From Leucogyrophana mollusca (Eukaryota; Basidiomycota; Agaricomycetes; Boletales), in contig MU266650.1 in assembly GCA_021014945.1 (NCBI GenBank), positions 1 to 26,448 of the forward strand: DNA of 26,448 nucleotides, given 5' to 3'. The notes beneath the pieces were generated by a model, which did not search any database, was not told the origin of the DNA, and saw only the letters and a list, made by a program, of their open reading frames with translations. Shown here one piece after another: positions 11,255 through 21,149 of the stretch (its first letter is position 1; each line of letters starts with the position of its first letter). The position numbers were made by a program, and so were the translations under genes.

Positions 11255-11557
11255 TGGCGCCTTCTGCTTGTAGCTATATTAACGGAACTTGGAAGGAGTC
11301 CTCTTGTGTTCGATGAGATTAACGCCAGCATAACAAAAGATAGAAGACAGAAATAAATGAAGACAGAGGCACGCACACCGCCGCGCACTCGCACGCCCAA
11401 AACCCGGGCACAAGCTGATGTGGACACACAGATCTGATGAGATCTGATGGTGCCTACCACCGATGTAGTACTTGGCAGGTATGAGCCGCAGCAGGGTCCC
11501 GAAGGTGTCGTTGTGCGCCCCGAGCGAAGACCGAAGTACGTCTGGTGGTGTTGGCAT
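11255..11557 (-). pseudogene. Truncated duplicate of the SURF6/Rrp14 5' end
   Basis: The minus strand from 11557 repeats SURF6 exon 1 (MPTPPDVLRSSLGAHNDTFG, then LLRLIPAKYYIGG), about nine bases in ten identical to 4888-4800. Most substitutions in the coding part change the protein. Intron 1 is also recognisable (compare TCAGCTCGTGTCC with TCAGCTTGTGCCC). The start of exon 2 is present (YKQKAPK against KKQKAPK) but carries a TAA stop just before it, and the exon 1 donor is lost. Similarity ends near 11255, inside exon 2, so exons 3 to 5 are absent. The upstream 13-base match at 11653-11665 shows that the promoter side was copied too. This is a DNA-level duplication, since the intron is kept, and it cannot encode a working SURF6. 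Downstream to 11097 the frame is open again but unrecognised. Confidence 0.85.
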
Positions 11558-12208
11558 TGTTACAGGGAGTACCTGGGCGACCTTTCAGCTGCTGCGTTCA
11601 ATGAACCAGGATAAGACCCGGGCTCGGGCGAGATTGAGGTGGTCACAAAATTTTGCTTTGTCAGCGTGTCTTGATCGTACTGTATCTGTCTTTCCCCCGA
11701 ACTCGTTGTGGTGCTTGCGACTGGTATGCACCTTCGTCCGAGCACTTACTGGGCCCACAGTGGTGCCATGGACCTCTAGCATGTTCCCAGTGTGGCGGCC
11801 ACAAGGCTGCTTTATATTCTCGAGCGTCTCTGTCAGAAACAGCTCGGTCGACGCCAGTATACAAACGCTGCGGCACTGAAATACCGATCCTTCGACGTCT
11901 GGACGCGTCAAACGATGTTTTATTTTGTGCAGAACATGGTATTCCACTGGATGCGCCCGATCTCCCGCCTGGCCTGGTGGCGACATCGGTGACCCTCCAC
12001 GTATGTTTATCGTCGACTTTCGACAAGTGCGCACTCAGCTGTGATCGCTGCCGAGCGCTCATCCACAGCAAGTCTCCACAGCAATAAGAAGCCCCCCATG
12101 CGAATTCGAAGACCACAGCCATATCTCTAATGACCAACATACCACCCGTACCCGCTTTCGCATTTTCGTCCCAGACTCCCTGCACCATCCGACCACCCAC
12201 ACATCCCC
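11558..12208. other. Intergenic between the SURF6 relic and the DUF6535 gene
   Basis: It begins with the copied SURF6 upstream region (to about 11680). The rest has overlapping open frames on both strands. The longest on the plus strand (11653-12087) has several CxxC pairs (CGAC, CSQC, CDRC), but no domain was recognised and frames overlap freely in this GC-rich stretch. No gene is called. Confidence 0.45.
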
Positions 12209-15200
12209 ATGTTGACCTCACCATTACAAGGTTCAAAAGCAGCTGAAAACACTTCAGAACCTGCTGTTGGGCATACTAACGACGATGCCTCGGCGAAGCT
12301 AGTCGGTCCAAATGCTCAGAGCTCAAGCAATATTGGCCATCCTGGAGACAATTTCTCCATGGACACAATTGACGCTGGTCGGACCAGCGACGAAGCTTCG
12401 CCAAGGCCAGTGGTCACAGACGCTACTAGGGACAATGCCCCGCCGACACCAACTGATCCAAGTGTTCTATCTGAGTACGAGATGGCTCCTTTCATCTCTA
12501 TATCTGTCTCATCATTGCATTGCTTGTAGATCACTGCAGCTGTTGAAGAAAATACACCAGACTCTCAAAGACTCGACGATCGCACAGGAGAGCGGCACCG
12601 ATGACATGTCCCGTTTCTGGGCTACATACAAACGTCATGCGGAAGAGTACGACACCGAGTTTTTTGAGAAATACAAGGACGACATGGACATCGTCCTCAT
12701 TTTCGTGAGTAACTGCGCACACGACTCTTGTGGGTGGGATCCCTAATCCTCTCCTTTCAGGCTGGTCTCTTCTCTGCCGTGAGCACCTCATTCATCACTG
12801 CCATGCAGTCCAGCCTCAGTCCCGACCCGACGGATACCACAAATGCCCTTCTGATGCAAGTGGTTCATGCGCTCAATAATACCGCTTTCGCCGGCCAGAA
12901 CCTCGAGCCTCCTGCTTGGAACGGTCCAGGTTTAACGATGATCTGGGTCCAGTCGCTCATATACGCGAGCCTGTCTGCAAGCCTACTCACGGCCTTGGGC
13001 GCAGTACTGGGCAAGCAGTGGCTGGGCCAGTATCGTCAGAAGGGACTGGGGATGAACGACGAACGTGGCAGACGCAGGCAGAAGAAGCTCGATGGAGCGC
13101 AAGCGTGGCACTTCCACGTGGTGCTGGAAGCGCTTCCCGTGCTGCTGCAGATCTCGCTGCTTTTGTTCAGCGTCGCCCTCTCTGCGTATGTTTGGATTCA
13201 ACAGTCTGCCGTCGGAGCCGTTGTCATCAGCACCACTTCACTGGGCGTGCTGTTCTATATCTCGATCACGGTTACCTCAATGATCTCATCAAATTGCCCC
13301 TTTCAGACTCCTTTGTCCATCGCACTACTGGTGCTTTGGCGGCGTGCGCATCATATTGGAACGTCCACTCTCATAGCGACAGCAAATAGCATGCGCCGAA
13401 CACAATTAGGGCAAACAATTCTTGTTGCTTGGCTCGATGCACAACGAGAGCCACGTCACTTAGGGATCTCCAAAGTGCACCATCGGGTCAGTAGCTGGTT
13501 CGACGACCGTTGGAGGAAAGTTTGTCGTGGACGGGTCTTCACCGACCCGGAATCCTTGTCAGGATCAGAATCAATGGCACCCCCGGACAGCCCACTGAAA
13601 CTCGATATCCCGTCCGATCCCTCCGTACATGACGCACCATCAGTGAAATGGCTTCTCGAGACATCTACCGATCCAGATGTCATCGCAATGGCAGCCAGGA
13701 ATGTACTGGAAGTAGAGTGGCCGGCTGAGCTCGATCTGTCGGCCGCGGTCGCACAGCTGCGAAACATCTTCGAAGGGTGTTTTGTGTACAAGGACGACCT
13801 CAAAACGTGGCAGCTTACGCCTTTTGGTCAAGAGCGCGCCCTCGCTTGTGCCAAAGCATTAGTATACCTAGACTGTGAGAGGTCCTCGACTGAACAGTGG
13901 GAGGCTGGCGATCCATTCCACAGGTGGACCAGCTCTCAGTTGCACGAAATATTCGCGGTTCTGCGGTCCGAGAACGAGGAATGCGAGTACATATCACAGG
14001 TATTCTTCATACAGCGACACATCATGTGTGATTGGCTTGAACACCCCTGTTCACTCGGGGTTCCACTGAGTGGCCTGCAGGGTGGGTGGTTCTTTCATCT
14101 ACTTCCACATCTGCTCTCCAGTCCAAACTGTCCGGATCATATAAAATCAGACGCTGCGAAAGAGATCGCTAAACAGCTGTCGCCTGCGAATCCGCCTTCT
14201 CCGAGCATTCTCGCCGACTGTTTGCTGTCCGCAGCCATCCTGGTTGGCGTACCGATAGATCGGGAAGTATTTGTAAAGGTCAACAAAAGGTCTGTTTCGG
14301 GTCGACTTCGTAGACGACGCCACTCAATCAATCTATCATTCTAGTTCGGCGACTGAATTGCTCCTGGGACTGCTCCTGCGGCACCTGTCATCTGCTCGCG
14401 GAGTCGATCGGCGCTCGGAGCACCGTCTGGTGCGATACCTCTTTCAACCGCTCGCCTTTCTTTTGGAAGACCAAAAGATACAGCCAATACTTGGTCCATG
14501 CGAATCCAGCCAATGCTGCTGCGCGGTGGTGGGATGGAGTCTACAGATGTGCATATCGCTGGCACAGAAGGCGAAGGCGCTCGTTCGGACCACAGGCAGG
14601 GGGGCTGAGGAGATGCGGCGGGAACTGTGGGGCGATGCTCGGGCGGCTATGCATTTCAGTGCTGTGGCTTCCCGTCATCATGGGCTCGAAGATTGCAGCA
14701 GGCGGGACCTCCCTTCCAGTGGTCACTGTGGTCGCCCTGCCATATACCACCTCGCCTGGGCCCTCGACTTCCTCGACTACCACTACGAAGCAAGAGACGA
14801 GATGGCGGTAGCTGATACCTTTTTCATGCTCTCCCAAGCACGTGATATCGCCCTGTGGGCAAAGTCGCCTAAGTTTGTTGAAGCTATCGTCTTCGCGATG
14901 CAGCCAGACAAGTCTACTCGAGTTCGCCATGCGGCTCTGCACACGGCTTGGGAAATCAGAGTAGCGTTAGGAACACCGGACGACGCTATACGGCCCTTGT
15001 TACCCAAATTCGTCGCAGCGCTTCTCTCTGCCGTCTTGACCAACATGCGTTCTGCGAACCAAACCGAGAACGACCGTTCTCCCGACAGGTTCATCTACCA
15101 TGAGCGCGATCTCCGGTACCTCCAAATTTTGTACACGTTCGCGCGGAATAAAGACGGAGCCTTGGACGAGCTCCTCCGCTCTGAAGGACATCGCCAGAGG

Positions 15201-15593
15201 TGCCTCGACATGGCCGTGCAGGACGCGACGTGGTCAACGCTCTCGGGCTATCTCATCGCCCTGGCGGAGATCTTCAGATCGCGCGGCGCAGAGGGCCGCT
15301 TTCTCGACGATTTCGACTCTGCGCTGAGGGCTTCGCATCTCATTTTGGCTTGGGAGACTCTTGAGCATAGGCTGCCTAAATGTGATGTATGCGATGTGCT
15401 GCAGCTCGAAGAGGTGGAGGAGACGTTGCCGAGCCTCATAGCGTTCACGCGCAGATTGCCGGCGCTCGATCCCAGCTCTCAAGGGTACATGTCCGACATC
15501 CAGTCCGCGCTGGGGATGCTGCAGCAGTGGAGACCACACAGCGCGATGACGGGCGAGATGGAGGATCTGGTGAAGTGGTTGGAGGCCCGCTAA
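12209..15593 (+). CDS. DUF6535-family multi-pass membrane protein (four exons)
   Basis: Spliced model: 12209-12474, 12530-12704, 12761-14289, 14345-15593, giving 1072 residues; introns are 55, 56 and 55 nt and all junctions keep frame. The first about 85 residues are Ser/Thr/Asp-rich and look disordered. The DUF6535 core starts near residue 113 (FWATYKRHAEEYD, YKDDMDIVLIFAGLFSAVST) and has four hydrophobic segments at about residues 142-162, 207-232, 268-292 and 298-321. It includes the family-like LGKQWL and CPFQTPLS stretches. The C-terminal about 730 residues are soluble-looking and helical, without a recognised domain. DUF6535 proteins form large families in Agaricomycetes; no function is known. 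The start at 12209 is the only in-frame ATG that gives a sensible N-terminus, but an extra upstream exon cannot be excluded. It lies 1.55 kb from, and divergent to, the NLR gene. Confidence 0.88.
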
Positions 15594-15923
15594 ACCTGTG
15601 GCTCAGAAAGTTCGTGGATATGAAAGACGCTGCACGATCACCACTCTACCGCTACGTTTACATGTCGTCGTAAGCCTGCCAGTTCCCGTTTGTACTTCGC
15701 CGTGCTCGCTTAATTTCGCAGCTGCTGAACTTTAAGGGGTGGGGCCACTCGATCCCCGGCGAAGCTGAGGGTGGCACGTGCAGTGAAAGGTTGAACCTCA
15801 GAGACCGCTGACTGGAGCTCTCACATGCGTTAAGCTCGGCAAGAACAATACGTTGAGGACACGGACCTCCTAAAACATGATATAGGCGAATGGGTCAGGT
15901 GACATCATGCTTTAGGGGAATTA
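15594..15923. other. 3' flank of the DUF6535 gene
   Basis: Still CpG-containing. No coding sequence or RNA gene was recognised. It separates the gene-bearing part from the repeat-rich part of the window. Confidence 0.5.
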
Positions 15924-16676
15924 GTGTCAGTGACCACGACCGCAACCACCATGACCATGTCGGATGTCCTCCAAGGCCCACTTATGCTTGACACCTGGCT
16001 AGCAAAGCATGCCACGGAACTGGACACCACGGAACCACATTCCTCACTCGTTTTGTGGCGGGACGCTTGGGGTGACAAATCCGGGGGGTGCACCTTTGAA
16101 CAGTGTGCAGTGGCCCGAGATCCCCCTGGTGTTCGGGTCGAGTGCACGATGCCGGGGACGTATTGGGTCATGAAAAATTCATCTGTCACAAAGCAGTTTT
16201 CCAGCCTCTATGTGTCAGATATCTTCATTTGACAGGATTATGTGGATCTCACGAAGCATATGATCACTAATGTTGCAACGCCTACAAGAGATCTTCCTGT
16301 CTCCTCCTCGGACGAGGACGACACAGTGCACACGAAGACATCGATGACCAGCCCATTCGTTTCATGGGTACCACCCATTCGGGTGCTGCTGCAAATCATG
16401 GTTGTGACGGGGAACCCCGGGCTAGGTAAGGTATTTACAGTGCCCCTGCATACAGTGACCATGACATGATCACTCATTTGACCAGGGAAAACTGCGTTCC
16501 TCTATGTTCTGATCCAAAGTCCCCATGCAGCATACCCTGGATGCTTTACATCAGATACATATGATTCAATCAATCCCCTCATCCGACAACTGGACTTCCA
16601 TTGCCAACAAGACACTAATGGACTAATGGAAAGTGTTCCCCAATATACCAGCTGCCATCCCTGTCCACGAGGGTGA
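15924..16676 (+). pseudogene. P-loop NTPase-like gene, short and probably broken
   Basis: Tentative exons: 15924-16166, 16236-16425, 16486-16676. The key evidence is the motif MVVTGNPGLGKTAFLYVL, split exactly inside the Walker A by a 60-nt intron (16426-16485, GTAAGG to CCAG). Splicing restores GNPGLGKT. In fungi and oomycetes, TGNPGxGKSxFLxYxL is typical of the P-loop domain of Crinkler/RHS-like proteins. Upstream residues (MSDVLQGPLMLDTWLAKHAT) and an acidic SSSDEDD patch belong to the same open frame but were not recognised. After the P-loop the frame closes within 65 codons. No Walker B or C-terminal domain was found, so this is a fragment or has unrecognised later exons. CpG content is intermediate between the two halves of the window. 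Confidence 0.4.
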
Positions 16677-16939
16677 AAAGGTAGTAGAGGGGGTATCTGT
16701 GGAGGTAGTCACATCAGTGATGATCTATGAATGTCACAAACGGTGGGACAACCACTTCGACTCACAATCCTGGAGAGTTTTGGCACAAAATGCCACACCG
16801 GTTTCATCATATCGAAGGGTGGCTTCCAATTCTGTGACAGGGGGTTCTATCTCTCATCCATCATGGCCCATTTGTGACTTCCTCCAACCAACCCAGACAC
16901 CACACTGGCAGAACCTGGACAGTCCTAAGACAGCCACAA

Positions 16940-17690
16940 TGTGATATTCTGTGTACTAGTGTCATGTTGTTTTCTCCAAGCAAGTACAACCTGTATGCCC
17001 ACCTGAGGGAGAGTAGCAGGGCTTCTGGGAGAATATCTGGGAGACATAAGATTGAGAGAGAAGCAACAGGACCATATGACATATCATTTGCCTGTTCAAT
17101 GACCTCTATTGGGTGGTGCATAATATGTCTGAGCACAGATAGGTTACCAAGAAGGGTGGACAAGGAATATGTACCCTCTTCAGTGCTGAACCTCACAACA
17201 CACGCAACAGGCCTGAATATCTCCTCATGCATGATCTTCATGTTTGGCTGGTACTCGGTGAGGATCATTGGCTGAAGGACTGGCATTGCCAATGTGGTTA
17301 CCTCCAATGTGTACTGTCACACCCTGTTCCTTGCCCCCAAGCGATGTACCCCATGATGCACTGAATGGGCACAGTTGTTGGGTTGCTATGAGAGAAGGTG
17401 GAGACATGTACCTTCAATTGTGTCTTGGAGACTTGCAGGCCCTGGAAGGTTGATGGCTTGAAGGGATCACCAACCTTGATGACCAGTGCTTGTTCCATGA
17501 ACTGCTTAAAGATTGTGTTGTAAACCCCCTCTTGCATGAACATTCTCAACCCTGCTGAGAAATTCTATCCATGGTAGCTAACACCTTGCCATCAGTGCCA
17601 CTCAACCAATCCACCCAGAACAAGGTCAGAGCAGTAAAAAGGCAATGCATGTGCTAAATACCATGAATCACCCATTTGACTGCCTGCTCC
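16940..17690 (-). pseudogene. Aldehyde dehydrogenase C-terminal half, decayed, introns retained
   Basis: Reading the minus strand from about 17690: a possible QAVKWVIHG segment, then LRMFMQEGVYNTIFKQFMEQ, IKVGDPFKPSTFQGLQVSKT, IMGYIAWGQGTG, a shifted HIGGNHIGN piece, ILTEYQPNMKIMHEEIF, RPVACVVRFSTEE and EVIEQANDMSYG. These are successive family landmarks (VGDPF, TFQGPQVS, EEIFGPV, ANDTSYGLAAS) in the right order. Two introns are still visible: 17429-17380 or close by, and one between STEE and EVIEQ (17172 to about 17110). There is a frameshift between CDSTHW and HIGG, and the Gly of EIFGPV has become Arg. The catalytic Cys region and the whole N-terminal half are absent. The upstream end lies against repeat A (17699). 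It cannot make an active enzyme. Confidence 0.8.
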
Positions 17691-17698
17691 TTGACTGC

Positions 17699-18870
17699 TG
17701 TTGATCTTGATGTGATCTGTGCTAGAAAACAACACAAACCAACACCCCAGACTCCAACGGAACACACAATAGAGATCGGTCGACTGGCCTGGTTGTTCGT
17801 TGGGATGGATACGCTGGGCTACAACCAAGGATTCCTAAGGGGAGAGATAGAGGAGCACTGCTTTGTCAACAAGGACCAAGCAGGTTAGAGAGCAATATAG
17901 AATAACGTCAGTCACTGTTGTGACCAACAAACTGTAAATCTGATAGACCGTGGACTTGAATAAACCGTAATGCAATGAACCGTAGACGTAAGTAAACCAT
18001 ATGATGACGTATCTGAAGGCCAATCTGGATGCCTAATCGTTAGGCACTTGGACTCCAGAGAAATGCAACGTGGTGAATCAAAGGTAAGAGATTGATTGGA
18101 TTTTTGGTAGAAAGTACAGGGTTTATATACTACAGGATCCCTTGTGTGTGAACATTTACAAAGGGCTATGCAAAGGTAAGATGAGTAAGTGAAAAGCAAA
18201 GTGTGAGAGCAAAGTGCCTCAAAGGGAGGGGATCAGTAAGCTATCAGTAAGCAATGAATGAGTGATCAGTAAGCAAAGGAATAAAAGTAAACAATTAATA
18301 AGAAATGAATAAGCAAATGAGTCAGGCCAATGAATGATGAGTAAGACACAGGAGTGGCTGAGTAATCAAAAGAACAACTGTCCAATGAGAGAAAAGAAAG
18401 AGAAAAGGTGTAAGCATGGTGCTTACCTGAGTTCCTATGATCAGCATAAATACTGCCAGCGATTCTGAAACTTAACTTTCAGAATTATCACCTTTTGGTG
18501 TAACAGTTGTGTGGCTGACAGACATGACATGGTTACAAAAGCACTGATTAATACCAAGAAAATATTAGAAATCGTCCTGACCAATGCTGTGTGTCCAACA
18601 AATTGCTCTGCCTCCTATTGGATGAGTCATGGTGCATCCAGAACATCATGTGACTGCAGTGGCACTCCAGGAATGATATGGGAATCAATCAACCATTGTG
18701 GTGGTGGAGTGTAGAAGTGTTCATTGAATGATAAGATGGGAGCGTTATTGCCATATACATGAGCAGTGATCCAAGGTAGGTGATTGGATCTTAAAAGGAG
18801 TGTATATTGAATGTGATAGGGGGAGGGAAGTCGAGTCCAGGACATGAGGATGGCAAGGAGGAATGGGGTA
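17699..18870 (+). repeat. Dispersed repeat A, copy 1
   Basis: It begins TGTTGATCTTGATG and ends at GGAATGGGGTA. It aligns along its length with 25177-26203, and its start aligns with 26368-26448. Shared landmarks are GTGCTAGAA, CACACAATAGAG, a stem near 17859, a GTAAG-rich tract, TCCTGACCAATGCTG and AAGTCGAGTCCAGGACATGA. It differs from copy 2 mainly by an extra block at about 18403-18496 that is rich in inverted repeats. It has no recognisable transposase or reverse transcriptase. A solo LTR or non-autonomous element is possible; LTR ends and target duplications were not found. Confidence 0.75.
18403..18496. repeat. 94-base insert bounded by inverted repeats inside repeat A copy 1
   Basis: AAAAGGTG (18403-18410) and CACCTTTT (18489-18496) are exact inverted repeats. 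Inside them sit GTAAGCA/TGCTTAC (18410-18416 and 18420-18426) and ATTCTGAAA/TTTCAGAAT (18462-18470 and 18477-18485). Copy 2 of repeat A has a different sequence at this point, so it is copy-specific. It could be a small foldback element. Confidence 0.5.
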
Positions 18871-19154
18871 TTCAGCGTGTATTGTCCGTAGTCAGCTTTG
18901 CTAGGCGTCAACTCTAAAATTGCCCAATCTTTCTCCAAACGTGCAACTCCAGTGACGACACCGAAAAACCAGCTTCTAGGCCTTGAGGAAATAGCCTTGA
19001 CAATTAGATGGTCCCCAAATTTGATAGGGAGAGGACGGGACATGGTGGCTGAAACCCAAGGAGACTTTGGGTCATCCTTGTAATGGAACACATGGATGAA
19101 TGTGGAATGAGCATTTTGGAGCGGATTGATGGCAGACATAGAAGTGTTCAGCAA
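18627..19154 (-). other. 175-codon open frame spanning repeat B end, a core and repeat A end
   Basis: The minus-strand frame starts inside repeat B (MSAINPLQNAHST). It crosses a core found only here (LPIKFGDHLIVKAISS, WFFGVVTGVARLEKDWAILE) and runs into the reverse of repeat A (TPFLLAILMSWTRLPS, LPWITAHVYGNN). The repeat A part also stays open at 25960-26214, with many residue changes. No family was recognised. It may be part of the protein of the element from which repeats A and B derive, or a chance frame. Confidence 0.3.
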
Positions 19155-19420
19155 GTGTCAAGATATAATTAGTGTGGTGAATGATTGAACGGCGTCTGGT
19201 GACAGGATGTGGGGAAAATGAAAGAGACATGCGAGTGCATTGTGTTTGTTTTAGTTGTTGACATCATAAATGCCGGCATGCTGTAATAAGACGAATATAG
19301 CAAGCGAGGATTGTTTGGATAGGGAATGAATGAATGGTGATCGTCCTGCACTGTATTTGGGGTGATACGTTCGTCAATAATCCATGTTCTCGCTACCAAA
19401 CATTTTTGGTGCATGACACT
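19100..19420 (-). repeat. Dispersed repeat B, copy 1 (inverted)
   Basis: Read on the minus strand from 19420: AGTGTCATGCACC, then TTTGGTAGCGAGAACATGGA, matching 24909-25175 and, in shorter form, 26208-26366 on the plus strand. This copy has about 45-50 extra bases (around 19145-19200) that are missing from copy 2. It lies inverted relative to the other two copies, and downstream of repeat A copy 1 instead of upstream of an A copy. Confidence 0.8.
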
Positions 19421-19449
19421 GGGACACATTTGCATGAGGTATGGTATCC

Positions 19450-20705
19450 TAGGCGAGTTTCTGACGTGCAGGAATGAGAGAGCAATAGAATGACTCTACT
19501 TGCACAGTCCAAAACTAAAAACTACAGGTCTTGCCTGCATTGTTGCAGCTAAATGTCACATGGGGAAGCATGTTGAGGATCTTCTGGTCTGTTTGTGTTC
19601 ATTGATCTGATAGTCAAAGTGGTGGGAGATAGGCTTGCATACCAGTGGTGTTGCACATTTGATGGTTGCTAAGGATAGTCTCAACACCTTTGTAGCACAT
19701 CATGTTTGCGTTCACAATTTCTGAGTTGTCCATATCTGCATGTATTCCACCACTAAGGGGAACCCAATACAAGCATTGTTGGTCTTGTATGTTGAGGTAA
19801 GGGCAATATTAGTGTTGTCTTGGCGAATGGGCAAATTGGATGCTCTTACCATTGCATTTTATACCTCCCTGGCCATCTTTACACTCACAGGGTTCATTAT
19901 CTCTAAAAGTGTGGTGGTCGCTGTCAACAAAAGAATCACACTCTATATTGCAATGACGTGAGCCAGATAAACGACATCTTCAAAGCAGAGAACTCACACA
20001 GCAAGAGACAGTCAATCCATTCCCAGCCCAGAGGACATTTACACTGCCCATTATATTCATTGCAATGGCCAAATTGGCCGCAAGTGAACACAGCAAGCAA
20101 CCAATTGAAACACAGAGGGGATTTATCTGAATGAGCACCATAAGTCACCACTGGCAACTTACGAAAAAGAGTTTCAAGTTCACCAATTGACTGAGAGCTG
20201 GTGAGAGTCTGGATGAAAGACATGGTATATGTCAAATGTGAAACTTGATGATGGCTATGTGCTTACCAACATGTTGTAGTTGAGCATCCCGCTTCTATTC
20301 TATGTTGAATTACCTGTGTGTCCCCAGACTGTAGGAACCAATATTGAGGCTACTGAGTAAGACTTCATGGCTCTGTTCAAGACTGGATTTGCTGCTATGT
20401 GATCATGACACTCCTGCGCTCAGACTAAGCAACACAAGCTGACTGTATGGAGCAGTGTGTACAATTGTGAGATTGATGATTAACTACCGGCAGGTGAGGT
20501 GGACAATAGTGTGGAAGTTGTGAATGATAGTAGAAAAGTTGCTGGCAAGGACAGCATCTTGAAGAGGATCCACAGAAGTTGAAAGATGATCTCCACCTTC
20601 ACAATGAGGGGTCTTGGCTGAGATATTGATGGCAATTGCAGCACTTGCCTTGGATGAAGAGGTGGAAAAAGATGGGATGACCACAAGGATCTGTTCCTCA
20701 ACCTA
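19450..20705 (-). pseudogene. EGF-like cysteine-rich glycoprotein, decayed, introns retained
   Basis: Reading the minus strand: VEEQILVVIPSFSTSSS near 20700, then CGQFGHCNEYNGQCKCPLGW and IDC (about 20090-20000), an intron (GTGAGT to ATATAG), CDSFVDSDHHTFRDNEPCEC and KDGQGGIKCN (about 19945-19850), another intron starting GTAAGAGC, GFPLSGGIHADMDNSE, MMCYKGVETILSNHQMCNTT, an intron starting GTATGC, and QKILNMLPHVTFSCNNAGKT then CSF-stop-FWT. The Cys spacing CxxxGxCxxxxGxCxCxxGW is EGF-like. The later parts resemble a fungal membrane glycoprotein family with VTFSC and FQFWT stretches. An in-frame TAG (plus 19515-19517) replaces the usual Gln codon, consistent with a C-to-T change, and a junction codon also reads as a stop. 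It is called a pseudogene. Confidence 0.65.
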
Positions 20706-21149
20706 CATGAATACAGAGTTAAACATATGTTCTTCTGAGTCTGTATTTAGTGCCCTCACCTGAACATTGGATGGTGCTGTGTCAACAGGGCTTACACATT
20801 TAGTTCTGGTGCAGCTTGATCTTTTTACTCGCACCTTGCCTCCCATCTTACAGGTTTGTTTTAGTATGCCAGAGTATTGCGAGTGCCTTATGCACTACCT
20901 CATTGCTCAAAATGTGTTTACGAAGGAGAAGTCGCACCACCTTTGACATGTCCATAGGATTTGGATTGACGGTACTGATAGAGAACAATCAGTTACTCAC
21001 CATGGGACTCCCCTTTGGAATGGACACATCTACTCACTAAGCCCAAGCACAATAATCAAGCGGGGAACAAGTGGTGCACAAACATGTGTTTGGTCACCGA
21101 TGTTTGGATGTCCTGCTGAACATGGGCTGAACACTCCCTTCATGGGGCC
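20706..21149. other. No recognised feature
   Basis: AT-rich, CpG-poor sequence with short frames only. It may include further upstream exons of the EGF-like relic on the minus strand, but none could be supported. Confidence 0.4.

Noticed and set aside
11653..12087. Plus-strand frame with CGAC, CSQC and CDRC pairs, suggestive of a zinc-binding protein
   Set aside because: Spacing fits no finger type known to me, and three other frames overlap it; probably chance in GC-rich sequence.
17699..18870. Repeat A as a solo LTR
   Set aside because: It starts with TG, but no CA end, target site duplication, primer-binding site or polypurine tract could be found, so it is listed only as a dispersed repeat.
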